The position numbers were made by a program, and so were the translations under genes. A DNA stretch of 10,404 nucleotides from Larix sibirica (taxonomy: Eukaryota > Streptophyta > Pinopsida > Pinales > Pinaceae). Under the pieces are notes generated by a model, which saw only the letters and a list, made by a program, of their open reading frames with translations, had not been told where the DNA came from and did no database searches. Below, piece after piece: positions 1 to 8,626 of the stretch. Position 1 is the first letter of the stretch, and each line of letters begins with the position of its first letter. The stretch is taken from positions 29,136 through 39,539 of the forward strand of contig NWUY0300012624.1 of assembly GCA_004151065.3 (NCBI GenBank), in the 5' to 3' direction.

Positions 1-400
1 ATGCTTTCTCAAGATCCATTTTAAGCAACATTGCACTTTGTTTCTTGCACTTAATAGAATGAAGTATTTCTTGAGTTATACCAACAGCGTCATGGATCTG
101 TCTATCTTCTAAGAAACCGAACTAATGAGGAGTAATAAACTTTGAGAACATAGGCTTAAGTCGACCAACAATAATCTTAGAGACAATTTTAAATGCAAAA
201 TTACAAAGTGCAATGGGCCTGAAGTCTGCAAAGGTCTTTGGATCATTCACTTTAGAGATAAGAGTAATAAAAGTAGAATTTAAAGCTCCTGATAAATATC
301 CCTGTAATCTCGTGAATTCCACCATCTTGACAATATCATCCCCCATAATATCCAAGAAGTGCAAAAATAGCTCTACAGTCTAGCCATCTGGCCCTGGACT
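1..400 (-). other. Reverse transcriptase domain, N-terminal portion, of LINE ORF2
   Basis: The stretch begins at SPGPDG (383-400), the hallmark at the N-terminal edge of plant LINE reverse transcriptases. It continues through NSTFITLISK, FRPIALCN and KIVSKIIVGRLKP to KMDLEKA, which contains the first catalytic aspartate (motif A, codon 14-16). The YADD-type motif C, the thumb and the C-terminal region lie beyond the window. Stops at 380-382 and 122-124 interrupt it. Reading through the 122 stop restores recognisable sequence (FGFLEDRQ, then HDAVGI), which shows a point change and not a rearrangement. This part is single-copy in the window. Confidence 0.93.
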
Positions 401-1105
401 TTTCTCTTTAGAAAACAATTTTAGTGTTCTTTCCACTTCTTCAAATGTAACCTCCGAACATAATATTGCTGCATCATCCCCATTAAAAAATCGAGGATAT
501 AACCTTGCCACTTTCAGTTGTGAGGACAAATCACAACATTTATCATCCGAGAAAACCCGACTGAAATGTTTAATGGCCTGGGACTGAAGATCCTGTACAA
601 CAGAAACAATCGATCCATCCTCATCCTTCAATCTCCATATAGTGTTATTATTCCTACGAGCAGAAGCAAAGGAATGAAAGAATCTAGTGTTTTTGTCCCC
701 TGATTTGACCCACAAAGCTCTACTTTTCAATCTCCATTCTTTCTCCTCCATGACATAAATTCTTTATTTTTCAGCTTCAAATTTTTTCAGCAGTTCCAGC
801 TCGAGACCAACTAGAGGCTGAATAGTATTGTGCTGATAAAGAATCTACAACTGTGAATCCACTTCAGCCAGCAAACATCTGTCACTTTGTTTTTTTTGAT
901 GAATCCATTTTGAAACTTCTCCTTTGCGAATTTTTAACTTATAACACAAAAGATCAACAGGATTCAAGTCCCCATCATCACTGATTTTTAACCAAACACC
1001 TTTGACCATACAGTCAAAATCCGGATAAGATAACCAAGAGCAATCGAACTTGAAGGGATAATTAAAGTCCAAAAACTTCTCCTCCAACTGTAAAAAGATA
1101 GGTCA

Positions 1106-1765
1106 GTGGTCCGATACTTTGGACTCACCTACCCAGGAACGATATCGACTGCATAATTCCAACAAAGAATAATTTACCAAGAATTTATCAAGGCGTTTGT
1201 AGATACCTTCACAACCATCACGACCATTTGACCAGGCAGGGACCATAACCCCTATGCAGACATCAATAAGATTGCTGTCAATAAGGAAATCAGAAAAGAA
1301 AGTAGCCAATTCATCCATTTTAGCCTTTGAGCCCCATACTTCTTGTGCCAATCTTGTAAAATTAAGATCACCCGCAACCACATGATTGTTCATTTTTAAT
1401 ATCCCATAGCATTGTAATCCATTCTAGAAGACCTCCCTATTTCTACAATTAAGAATCGACAGATGAAGGTCTGAAGCCTTGCATGACCCTTCCATGAGAA
1501 TACCCCAATGAGTCTGAAAGACACAAAATGAATAAATTCTGGGGTCCCAAGCAACAACCAAACCCCCAGATAATCCATTAGAACCAACAACAGTAATTTC
1601 CCATCCAGGCAATATCTCCGCAACTTTTGAAATAGCAGAAACATCATCACACATAGTCTCCTGTAACAACAAAATACTAGGTCGAGTAGTAGAAATTAAA
1701 TTGGATAGAGCCCTAACTCGAGCAACTCTACCCAACCCACGGATATTAAGGGAGCATAAAGACAT
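1106..1765 (-). other. Endonuclease (EEP/APE-like) domain of LINE ORF2
   Basis: About 220 codons form the endonuclease. In order one sees the first strand with Asn7 (SLNIRGLG), the metal-binding Glu36 in LLLQETM, the SGGLVVAWD strand near residues 68-76, GDLN at 132-135 and the closing SDH at 218-220. In L1 endonucleases these residues bind metal and cut the phosphodiester bond at the target. GDLN replaces the commoner GDFN, a conservative change. The TAG at 1424-1426 splits the domain between the third and fourth motif, so no complete enzyme could be made. An identical second copy lies at 3242-3901. Confidence 0.9.
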
Positions 1766-1767
1766 CA
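1763..1767 (-). promoter_or_regulatory. ORF1 stop / ORF2 start overlap (TGATG), also at 3899-3903
   Basis: The ORF1 tail ends in ...DIVS with TGA at 1765-1767 and the ORF2 ATG is 1763-1765, so they share the A. Such overlaps are associated with termination-reinitiation, shown for the UAAUG of the insect LINE SART1. Here the function is inferred from layout only. Confidence 0.7.
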
Positions 1768-3174
1768 AGAAACAATGTCACAGGGGGAACAAGCTCTAAG
1801 GCCCCCAGATAAAACAGATACCTCCTTCCCAGTAGTATACCCATCAGAATGTATCATACCCCCCAAGACAACATCCATCCCCCCAGAATCATCCTTAAAG
1901 CCACCCACACCCTCATTAAATCTAATCCTTTCAGACACCGAAGCAGAAACAAGAGCAAAATCATCATCCATATTCTTCCTATTCTTAGCAGATTTCTTGG
2001 CTTTGTAACATTTTGGAACCTTACAGAATTAACCGACTGTACTAGAGGGTTTTGTGAAGGGTTTTTTGAGTATATAGGTAAAGGGGTAATCACCTCAGGA
2101 TTTGTCTTATAACCAACATCATTCAAAAAAACAGTATCATTCACAGTATAAGGATCCCGCTCCATAAAAGATGACTCAACCCTGTGACCTCCCGGAGATC
2201 CGACAGACTCTCCTAACCCAAAGACATTACAATTTGTGGCCAATCCAGAAGCCAAAAAATCCACATCCGATAAAGCACAAACAATGTCATTTTTCCTATC
2301 AGGAGAAGTATGATGCTTCACACTCTCAGTTAAAGGAAAAGACACATCCTCAAACAAACCCCGACAGGTTTTTGACCTAGCAAGATGGGAATCAGACTTA
2401 ATGACAGAAGATGAAGATTCCCCTTTCCCAAGCTTCAATACAATGTCACCAGAAGCAATTCTCTTGTCTAAACTAACATCCGCTACTTGAGCCAACATTA
2501 TATCTTCCTTAGGAATGTAGGGAATAGGTGAACCAATACGAGGAGTAAACTTACCCGATTTTGTAGCAGAATCACCAGAGACTCCATCCGAACTAGCCGA
2601 GGCATTGTCTGAGGAACCAGAAGGGTCTGAAGATAGCCACCCATGCTCCCTAATATGTGAATCCGGACACGCGGCTTGAATATGTCCAGTTTTCTGGAAA
2701 ATATGACAGCGAAACGGTATACGAAAGTAATCTAACCTCTGGTGCCAAACCCTAGATCCCCAAACTAGCTCCACCTCGTCTGGTAGCCCTTTAGCAATCT
2801 CAAACTCCACCATTACCTGAGCAGACCGACGGTCAAACCCATGAAGTGAAGAGTTATCCAAACGAATAAACCGCCTGACCTAGTTAGCAATACCCATCAA
2901 GATATCTTCCATCCAAAGCTCAATAGGGAGACCAATAATAAGAAGCCAGAGGTGTCTGATGTTTTGTTTCTCCCTCAGGGGATCAAAAGATAAATGCCAT
3001 TTCTTCAAACAAAGGGATCCTTCCTTAAAACACCAAAAACGCTTAAGTATCAACCCTACATGTTCAGGATTTGTAAAATGAACATAAGCCACCCGTTCAA
3101 GAGCTACATAACCTTGGGCATGTCGCCAACAACTGGTAACCAGTGTCTTCGGACCCATTCCACCAAGTCTTTTT
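1765..3174 (-). pseudogene. LINE ORF1, copy 1: 5'-truncated repeat copy from DUF4283-like core to C terminus
   Basis: This is the left copy of the duplicated block and lacks the first 111 or so codons of ORF1, because the block ends at the N at 3175. It holds the second half of the DUF4283-like domain, a TAG at 2880-2882, the zinc-knuckle region at 2667-2708, a serine- and acid-rich middle (SSDPSGSSDNASASSD region) and the C-terminal tail. The tail is in another frame from about 2020 onward and ends with TGA at 1765-1767. Base 2715 (C) is the only position I found that differs from the right copy (4851, T); both encode proline. If the duplication is an assembly error, this and the right copy are one and the same gene. 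Confidence 0.88.
2667..2708 (-). other. Degenerate CCHC zinc knuckle of ORF1 (copy 1; copy 2 at 4803-4844)
   Basis: The residues are CHIFQKTGHIQAAC, fitting C-x2-C-x4-H-x4-C except that the second zinc ligand is Phe (codon TTC at 2697-2699). It follows QRLDYFRIPFR, the usual run-up to the knuckle in plant LINE ORF1 proteins. One G-to-T change from a TGC cysteine codon would explain it. With three of four ligands left, zinc binding is likely lost. Confidence 0.85.
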
Positions 3175-3175
3175 N
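3175..3175. other. Single ambiguous base (N), probable contig join
   Basis: This is the only N in the window, and it lies exactly between the two 2135-bp copies. Some scaffolding programs put a single n where two contigs are expected to overlap but could not be merged. In the right copy the base that follows the repeat is G (5311). Any reading frame crossing 3175 is an artificial fusion of ORF2 linker and ORF1 sequence. Confidence 0.85.
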
Positions 3176-3901
3176 GCAATCGAACTTGAAGGGATAATTA
3201 AAGTCCAAAAACTTCTCCTCCAACTGTAAAAAGATAGGTCAGTGGTCCGATACTTTGGACTCACCTACCCAGGAACGATATCGACTGCATAATTCCAACA
3301 AAGAATAATTTACCAAGAATTTATCAAGGCGTTTGTAGATACCTTCACAACCATCACGACCATTTGACCAGGCAGGGACCATAACCCCTATGCAGACATC
3401 AATAAGATTGCTGTCAATAAGGAAATCAGAAAAGAAAGTAGCCAATTCATCCATTTTAGCCTTTGAGCCCCATACTTCTTGTGCCAATCTTGTAAAATTA
3501 AGATCACCCGCAACCACATGATTGTTCATTTTTAATATCCCATAGCATTGTAATCCATTCTAGAAGACCTCCCTATTTCTACAATTAAGAATCGACAGAT
3601 GAAGGTCTGAAGCCTTGCATGACCCTTCCATGAGAATACCCCAATGAGTCTGAAAGACACAAAATGAATAAATTCTGGGGTCCCAAGCAACAACCAAACC
3701 CCCAGATAATCCATTAGAACCAACAACAGTAATTTCCCATCCAGGCAATATCTCCGCAACTTTTGAAATAGCAGAAACATCATCACACATAGTCTCCTGT
3801 AACAACAAAATACTAGGTCGAGTAGTAGAAATTAAATTGGATAGAGCCCTAACTCGAGCAACTCTACCCAACCCACGGATATTAAGGGAGCATAAAGACA
3901 T
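3176..3901 (-). pseudogene. LINE ORF2, copy 2: endonuclease part only, cut at the N junction
   Basis: This is base for base the same as 1040-1765: start ATG at 3899-3901, the endonuclease motifs NIRG, QET, GDLN and SDH, and the same stops at 3560-3562 (TAG) and 3239-3241 (TGA). It stops about 20 codons after the domain, at 3176, directly next to the N. A true element would continue into linker and reverse transcriptase here, but instead ORF1 sequence follows. That abrupt cut is what an unmerged contig overlap would produce. Confidence 0.85.
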
Positions 3902-5310
3902 CAAGAAACAATGTCACAGGGGGAACAAGCTCTAAGGCCCCCAGATAAAACAGATACCTCCTTCCCAGTAGTATACCCATCAGAATGTATCATACCCCCC
4001 AAGACAACATCCATCCCCCCAGAATCATCCTTAAAGCCACCCACACCCTCATTAAATCTAATCCTTTCAGACACCGAAGCAGAAACAAGAGCAAAATCAT
4101 CATCCATATTCTTCCTATTCTTAGCAGATTTCTTGGCTTTGTAACATTTTGGAACCTTACAGAATTAACCGACTGTACTAGAGGGTTTTGTGAAGGGTTT
4201 TTTGAGTATATAGGTAAAGGGGTAATCACCTCAGGATTTGTCTTATAACCAACATCATTCAAAAAAACAGTATCATTCACAGTATAAGGATCCCGCTCCA
4301 TAAAAGATGACTCAACCCTGTGACCTCCCGGAGATCCGACAGACTCTCCTAACCCAAAGACATTACAATTTGTGGCCAATCCAGAAGCCAAAAAATCCAC
4401 ATCCGATAAAGCACAAACAATGTCATTTTTCCTATCAGGAGAAGTATGATGCTTCACACTCTCAGTTAAAGGAAAAGACACATCCTCAAACAAACCCCGA
4501 CAGGTTTTTGACCTAGCAAGATGGGAATCAGACTTAATGACAGAAGATGAAGATTCCCCTTTCCCAAGCTTCAATACAATGTCACCAGAAGCAATTCTCT
4601 TGTCTAAACTAACATCCGCTACTTGAGCCAACATTATATCTTCCTTAGGAATGTAGGGAATAGGTGAACCAATACGAGGAGTAAACTTACCCGATTTTGT
4701 AGCAGAATCACCAGAGACTCCATCCGAACTAGCCGAGGCATTGTCTGAGGAACCAGAAGGGTCTGAAGATAGCCACCCATGCTCCCTAATATGTGAATCC
4801 GGACACGCGGCTTGAATATGTCCAGTTTTCTGGAAAATATGACAGCGAAATGGTATACGAAAGTAATCTAACCTCTGGTGCCAAACCCTAGATCCCCAAA
4901 CTAGCTCCACCTCGTCTGGTAGCCCTTTAGCAATCTCAAACTCCACCATTACCTGAGCAGACCGACGGTCAAACCCATGAAGTGAAGAGTTATCCAAACG
5001 AATAAACCGCCTGACCTAGTTAGCAATACCCATCAAGATATCTTCCATCCAAAGCTCAATAGGGAGACCAATAATAAGAAGCCAGAGGTGTCTGATGTTT
5101 TGTTTCTCCCTCAGGGGATCAAAAGATAAATGCCATTTCTTCAAACAAAGGGATCCTTCCTTAAAACACCAAAAACGCTTAAGTATCAACCCTACATGTT
5201 CAGGATTTGTAAAATGAACATAAGCCACCCGTTCAAGAGCTACATAACCTTGGGCATGTCGCCAACAACTGGTAACCAGTGTCTTCGGACCCATTCCACC
5301 AAGTCTTTTT
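3176..5310. repeat. Right copy of 2135-bp direct duplication
   Basis: This copy begins immediately after the N at 3175 and ends at AAGTCTTTTT (5310), after which the unique N-terminal part of ORF1 follows as GCTCACC. It is co-oriented with the left copy. Near identity means either a very recent event or, more likely, two contig ends covering the same locus. Confidence 0.97.
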
Positions 5311-5644
5311 GCTCACCACTCGTAAATTCAAAGCAACCAACAATGGCCCGTTTGCTCAACATTTCAATGCGAGTTAGGTTAGTATCTTCCGGAATACAGA
5401 ACCGGATCAATCCTTCCCTAACCTTCAACGTCTTCACATACCTCCTTTTACAAGCCTTCTCACCCCTACAATGGCGAGGCCAGCCAAACTGTGCCTTAGG
5501 TTTCGTCTCTAGAGTCTGAGCACCATCAGCAAAGATATCAGAAGGAAGAACATTAAACCCACTTTTGCCCACAAAAGAAAACGGTAATGGATCCCCAACA
5601 CCCGCCGAAGGTGAGACACCAAGTGAACTGAGCTGCCGTCCCAT
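3901..5644 (-). pseudogene. LINE ORF1 (gag-like nucleic-acid-binding protein), full length but frameshifted
   Basis: ORF1 of plant L1 elements binds the element RNA in a ribonucleoprotein particle. The start is the ATG at 5642-5644; upstream in this frame is a TTG and no closer match to the family. The N-terminal 110 residues are variable and lead into RAIVGCFEF and LVEWVRRHWLPVVGDMPK, the start of a DUF4283-like domain. The frame then ends at 5240-5242, while the domain continues in the next frame (ALERVAYVHF, KRFWCFKEGS, LIIGLPIELW), implying a one-base loss near 5235-5250. A TAG lies at 5016-5018. The knuckle at 4803-4844 reads C-x2-F-x4-H-x4-C, with Phe where the second Cys should be. A second frame change near 4150-4160 leads to the tail KKSAKNRKN...DIVS and a TGA at 3901-3903. 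About 580 codons in all. Confidence 0.9.
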
Positions 5645-5663
5645 CAAGGATCAAACCCCAACC

Positions 5664-5679
5664 GACACCGGCAGGTGTC
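5664..5679. other. Short 6-bp hairpin just upstream of ORF1 start
   Basis: GACACC-GGCA-GGTGTC forms a GC-rich 6-bp stem with a four-base loop, 19 bases upstream of the ORF1 ATG in the RNA sense. It is short and could be chance. Confidence 0.4.
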
Positions 5680-5783
5680 ACCGCAAATGGAAATGTAACC
5701 GACAAATTTCCACAGTATTGAAAGAGACAGGTACGAACAATGTGCCCATCTTCCCACTTATTTTTATACTTGGTTGGTACTGA

Positions 5784-5803
5784 GTTAGCTCAGGAGAGCT
5801 AAC
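5784..5803. other. Perfect 8-bp hairpin in LINE leader
   Basis: GTTAGCTC and GAGCTAAC flank the four-base loop AGGA. The stem is perfect and would form in the element RNA about 140 bases upstream of the ORF1 start. No T-run follows on either strand that would suggest a terminator. Confidence 0.6.
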
Positions 5804-5940
5804 GTGACTCCAAGTTGCTCATCAAGCTCTATGCCATGATTAGCCTGCAAACATATCCCGGGGTGGCCAAACAAACCAGAGAAAAAAACCCTAACCATAC
5901 CCTCCCGAGGATTGCCGTAGCAGAGAAAAAAACCCTATTG

Positions 5941-8560
5941 ATTGGCATTAAAAGTTATAGAAACAATGCTAGTATTATTTCAGCTGTTTGATATAAATAT
6001 GCAATTAAATTCAAACATAATGCATCAACATTACAAGATTTCCTTTGAAAATATATTTGTTGACCTTGCTCGCCTCCAAAAGAGGCCCAATAAGAGGTTT
6101 AAAATTCTTATTGGGCTAGAAAAAGTAACACAAATAAATTTAGGAAACATTGATGTTTGATTTAAAAATAAATTGTTGTAATTGGTTCATTTGTATGAGA
6201 ACTAATGTAAAAGATGGTAGAGCAGTTACTAGAGTCCCTGCAGCCGAAGGAATGGACTAATAATAGAGTAACCAGGAAACAAATCCTTTCTTTTTGGGGC
6301 TTGTTGCATTGCAATTATTATTTTTATGTCTTGATGTGCCAACTACACAATTTCATGTGTAGTTTCATTTGACATTGTGATGGAGGACTTTCACTTAAGA
6401 TTACAGTTCTTTGGTTTCTCCACACTTACATAGCTCCAAATGGTTGAGTCGCAATCTCGGATCTTGAGCTCTTGGAAATGTCAATTTAACATGTTTTCCA
6501 AGGCTTAATTATATCCATAAATGTTGGATAATTATGTCCTCAATCCAAATGGTTGTCACAACTAATTCCAGTTAGGTTTTTTATTAAAACATTACTTATT
6601 ATATAGTCCCTCATTCCTCTTAATTTGAATGGAATCGTGAATTCAATATATAAGACCTTAAGGTGGTCAACAAAACGTAGTTCCTAGATTGAATGTCAAA
6701 GGCCTGTTAGGTGTTGCTTCTCTCGATTCAATCAATAGTTGCATGTTGTGTGCACATACTAATTGTCATGGATGGCCTGCCAAGTGGATCTTAGCCCAAG
6801 CCCTGGTTTCTCTTGGAAGCCCCTTGTCTGTTCTTGCTCTCTCCTTGTTCGATCCTTACCCTCACCTACTTGCAAAACCACCAATAGAACCAAGAGCATT
6901 CAACAAAACTAAGAGTCCGTATAGAAGGATAAGGATTAATTGGCTTAACTATTTAGTACAAGTCTCTTTAGAACCAACCACAGACATGTAACCATGTCAT
7001 TTATTTATGGAAAAGGAAAATATGCTAATGCATTAACTAAGATTTACAAAATTAACATTTCTTAAAATACAACTTCAGGCTTCCATCAACAAAAAAATGG
7101 CTGGTGCATAGATTGACCTTAGAATATAGGTGATCGACTAGACCTAAGAGCATAGAGATGGAGATGGTAGAAATTTTGATCAAGGTGAATTAAGCCCTTA
7201 CACGTGACACAAGGCATTGCAAGGCCCTTACAAGAATTCATTTACCAACTAATGCGTGTGCTGTGTCCGCTATAATTTTCAATAGAAGCTTGTTTATAAA
7301 TAGTTTGACTCTCCATCTTTACTTCACATAGTGAGATATGCCTACCCTAATTGAGAGTAGATGACTTGATAGATGCTACAAATTCTATGAGAATTCATAG
7401 CAAAAATTAGTAGTTCAAAATTGTCCCTTACTACTTCTTACTGTAGTAGCCATTGTTATTTCTTGTAGCTAGTAAAAAATATGGTATATGTGGTTTTGTA
7501 CACCAATTGTGGATGTGCTAGGAGGCATTTTTCTAAGAACACTATCTAGGATGGTGATTCTTGTCGCAAGATGAAGATGTCTAGGGTTCATATAAAAGAG
7601 AAAAAAGGATATTGTTGTTTGATCCATATTGATAGCTTAAACCTAAAGGTTTCACCGAGGATAGAGAAGTAATTAATAGGACGGGTGATGCACTGATCCT
7701 AGTCCAACTGGCTGTGTAGCAAGTATAAAAATATTTCCCTGATGATACATCCATGTAAAAAGGGATAAATTAGTTCAATGTGTAGCACATTGGACTATGA
7801 ATCCTATTAAGAAAGTAATTATTGTCATAAGCCTTACTTTAGTCAGGCCCACTGAGGATTAAATAGGTTAGGTAAGGTCTTCATGAGAAGGAAAGAAAAA
7901 AAGGACCTGACATGAAATCCAAACACTGGGGATGAAAACATAAAACGATGGAGACAATGGCGATATGATCCTTCCAGTCATGATGATACCTGAACTTGAG
8001 AGCAAGGAGGAGCTAAGGCAGGTGTAATGACCCTACAAATTGCAAGTTCAAGTACATAAAATATATACAAATTGCCTACATGTATTAACTCATGTGTCTG
8101 CAAACCGACGATGGAACTCACTGATTGCTACCTCTGTACTTTTCTTCTTCTTATTTTGTACCTCATTCGATAAGACTGTGTGGTGGTCTTGTGATTGTTG
8201 CACTTATTTATTGCTCTAGTGTCCTAAAGGGTGGTGTAATATATTAAAATTTTTGAATGATAGGTGGAAAGTCTTAGCCAGAGAAAAAGCTATGGTCAAA
8301 TCCTTCCATAGTGCATTTGATCATAATTGAAAATTGGGGAGTGAGATATTATGTATAGGTATTAGTATATAGTAAGTGTATATCTTCAGTCGGTTCCATA
8401 TTCAACAACACAAGTAGTAGTTTCCTCTAACTTTTCTTTTGCTATCTATTTAGTTGATTGAGCGGATAAACCAACAACAAAACTAGCATAAGCAATAATA
8501 TGACCAAGCTAACACAATAAAGTATAGTTTAAGGATTATATCTTGTGAATCCTTAAAGAG
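5941..8560. other. AT-rich intergenic DNA without recognisable genes
   Basis: No reading frame here resembles a known protein, and stops are frequent in all frames. The longest frame (6689-6991, plus) opens with TTG, not ATG, and has no motif I recognise. A TATA-like CAATATATAAG lies at 6645-6655, not followed by a credible gene. The only structures seen are a hairpin (6085-6116) and short matches to sequence near 8743 and 9600. It may contain old transposon debris too decayed to identify by eye. Confidence 0.6.
6085..6116. other. 11-bp inverted repeat (hairpin)
   Basis: GCCCAATAAGA (6085-6095) pairs perfectly with TCTTATTGGGC (6106-6116) across a 10-base loop. No T-run or gene end gives it a role. 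Confidence 0.6.
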
Positions 8561-8626
8561 TTTGAAGGAAATGTTTTAACCTATGTCCAAAACATTTTGA
8601 AGGATATGTTTTAACCTATGTCCAAA
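8561..8626. repeat. Tandem repeat, 31 bp matched at 35-bp period, two copies
   Basis: The copies are 8561-8591 and 8596-8626, both built around ATGTTTTAACCTATGTCC, with one mismatch (A8570 against T8605). A short spacer separates them. This looks like a recent local duplication in non-coding DNA. Confidence 0.85.

Larger units (their letters stand above)
1..1765 (-). pseudogene. LINE ORF2: endonuclease plus N-terminal part of reverse transcriptase, six in-frame stops, cut by window edge
   Basis: ORF2 would nick target DNA and reverse transcribe the element RNA. The ATG at 1763-1765 is chosen because the endonuclease family begins within a few residues of its start, as here (MSLCSLNIRGLG). 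Visible endonuclease residues, numbered from this ATG with stops counted, are Asn7 (NIRG), Glu36 (LLLQET), Asp133 and Asn135 (GDLN) and Asp219-His220 (SDH). An unassigned linker follows. Reverse transcriptase starts with SPGPDG (383-400), then FRPIALCN and KIIVGRL, and reaches motif A (KMDLEKA, its Asp codon at 14-16) at the window edge. The frame never shifts, but stops lie at 1424-1426 (TAG), 1103-1105 (TGA), 845-847 (TAG), 764-766 (TAA), 380-382 (TAG) and 122-124 (TAG). The usual Y-x-P motif of the endonuclease is absent before the 1424 stop. The family call is firm; activity is excluded. Confidence 0.93.
1040..3174. repeat. Left copy of 2135-bp direct duplication
   Basis: The block from GCAATCGAAC (1040) to AAGTCTTTTT (3174) recurs at 3176-5310 with an offset of 2136. 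By eye I found one difference (2715 C, 4851 T). It spans most of ORF1 and the endonuclease part of ORF2. The block has no terminal repeats or target-site duplications of its own and its ends fall inside coding sequence, so it is not a transposable unit. Confidence 0.97.
1..5937 (-). mobile_element. Degenerate plant L1-type LINE (non-LTR retrotransposon), 3' part outside the window, internally duplicated
   Basis: Reading the minus strand from about 5937 leftwards gives the order of a plant L1 element: leader, ORF1 with a DUF4283-like domain and zinc knuckle, then ORF2 with an apurinic-type endonuclease followed by reverse transcriptase. Such elements copy themselves by target-primed reverse transcription in the nucleus. 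No LTR, integrase or RNase H is seen; an RNase H or poly(A) tail would lie beyond base 1. The right boundary is approximate: it is placed at the outermost AGGGTTTTTTT-type leader repeat, after which the sequence becomes AT-rich and unrelated. Target-site duplications cannot be tested because the 3' end is missing. The span contains a 2135-bp direct duplication around an N, probably from assembly, so the real element portion is about 3.8 kb. Frameshifts and stops in both ORFs show it is dead. Confidence 0.93.
5645..5937 (-). promoter_or_regulatory. LINE 5' leader with repeated AGGGTTTTTTT motif, upstream ATGs and hairpins
   Basis: About 290 bases precede the ORF1 ATG. A perfect 17-bp repeat lies at 5877-5893 and 5921-5937, 44 bp apart; on the minus strand it reads TAGGGTTTTTTTCTCTG and resembles the telo-box (AAACCCTAA at 5886-5894 on plus). 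A TATA-like run (TATAAAAATA, minus, around 5760-5769) is present. Several upstream ATGs open short frames: one of 37 codons (5785-5898), and minimal ones at 5840-5854, 5829-5837 and 5799-5822. Two hairpins are given separately. LINEs carry internal promoters in this region, so promoter function is plausible but unproven, and the right boundary is estimated. Confidence 0.55.

Noticed and set aside
1775-2380. Plus-strand frames opposite ORF1 (and their duplicates at 3911-4516)
   Set aside because: They are shadows of the minus-strand ORF1, which has recognisable domains; their Pro/Ser-rich composition follows from the opposite strand.
1040-5310. A biological LINE with two ORF1-ORF2 modules in tandem
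   Set aside because: The repeat ends fall within coding sequence and meet at an N, with near identity; an unmerged contig overlap explains it better.
6689-6991. 100-codon plus-strand open frame as a gene
   Set aside because: It opens with TTG; the first ATG is well inside. No domain, signal or neighbour supports it, and its length is unremarkable for this much sequence.
8318-8425. Purine-rich AAAATTGGGGAG followed by TGAGATATTATG, resembling a polypurine tract and LTR start
   Set aside because: No second LTR copy, no convincing primer-binding site and no gag-pol remains were found in the window. The TGGTAGAGC near 6213 is only a poor match to an initiator-Met primer-binding site.
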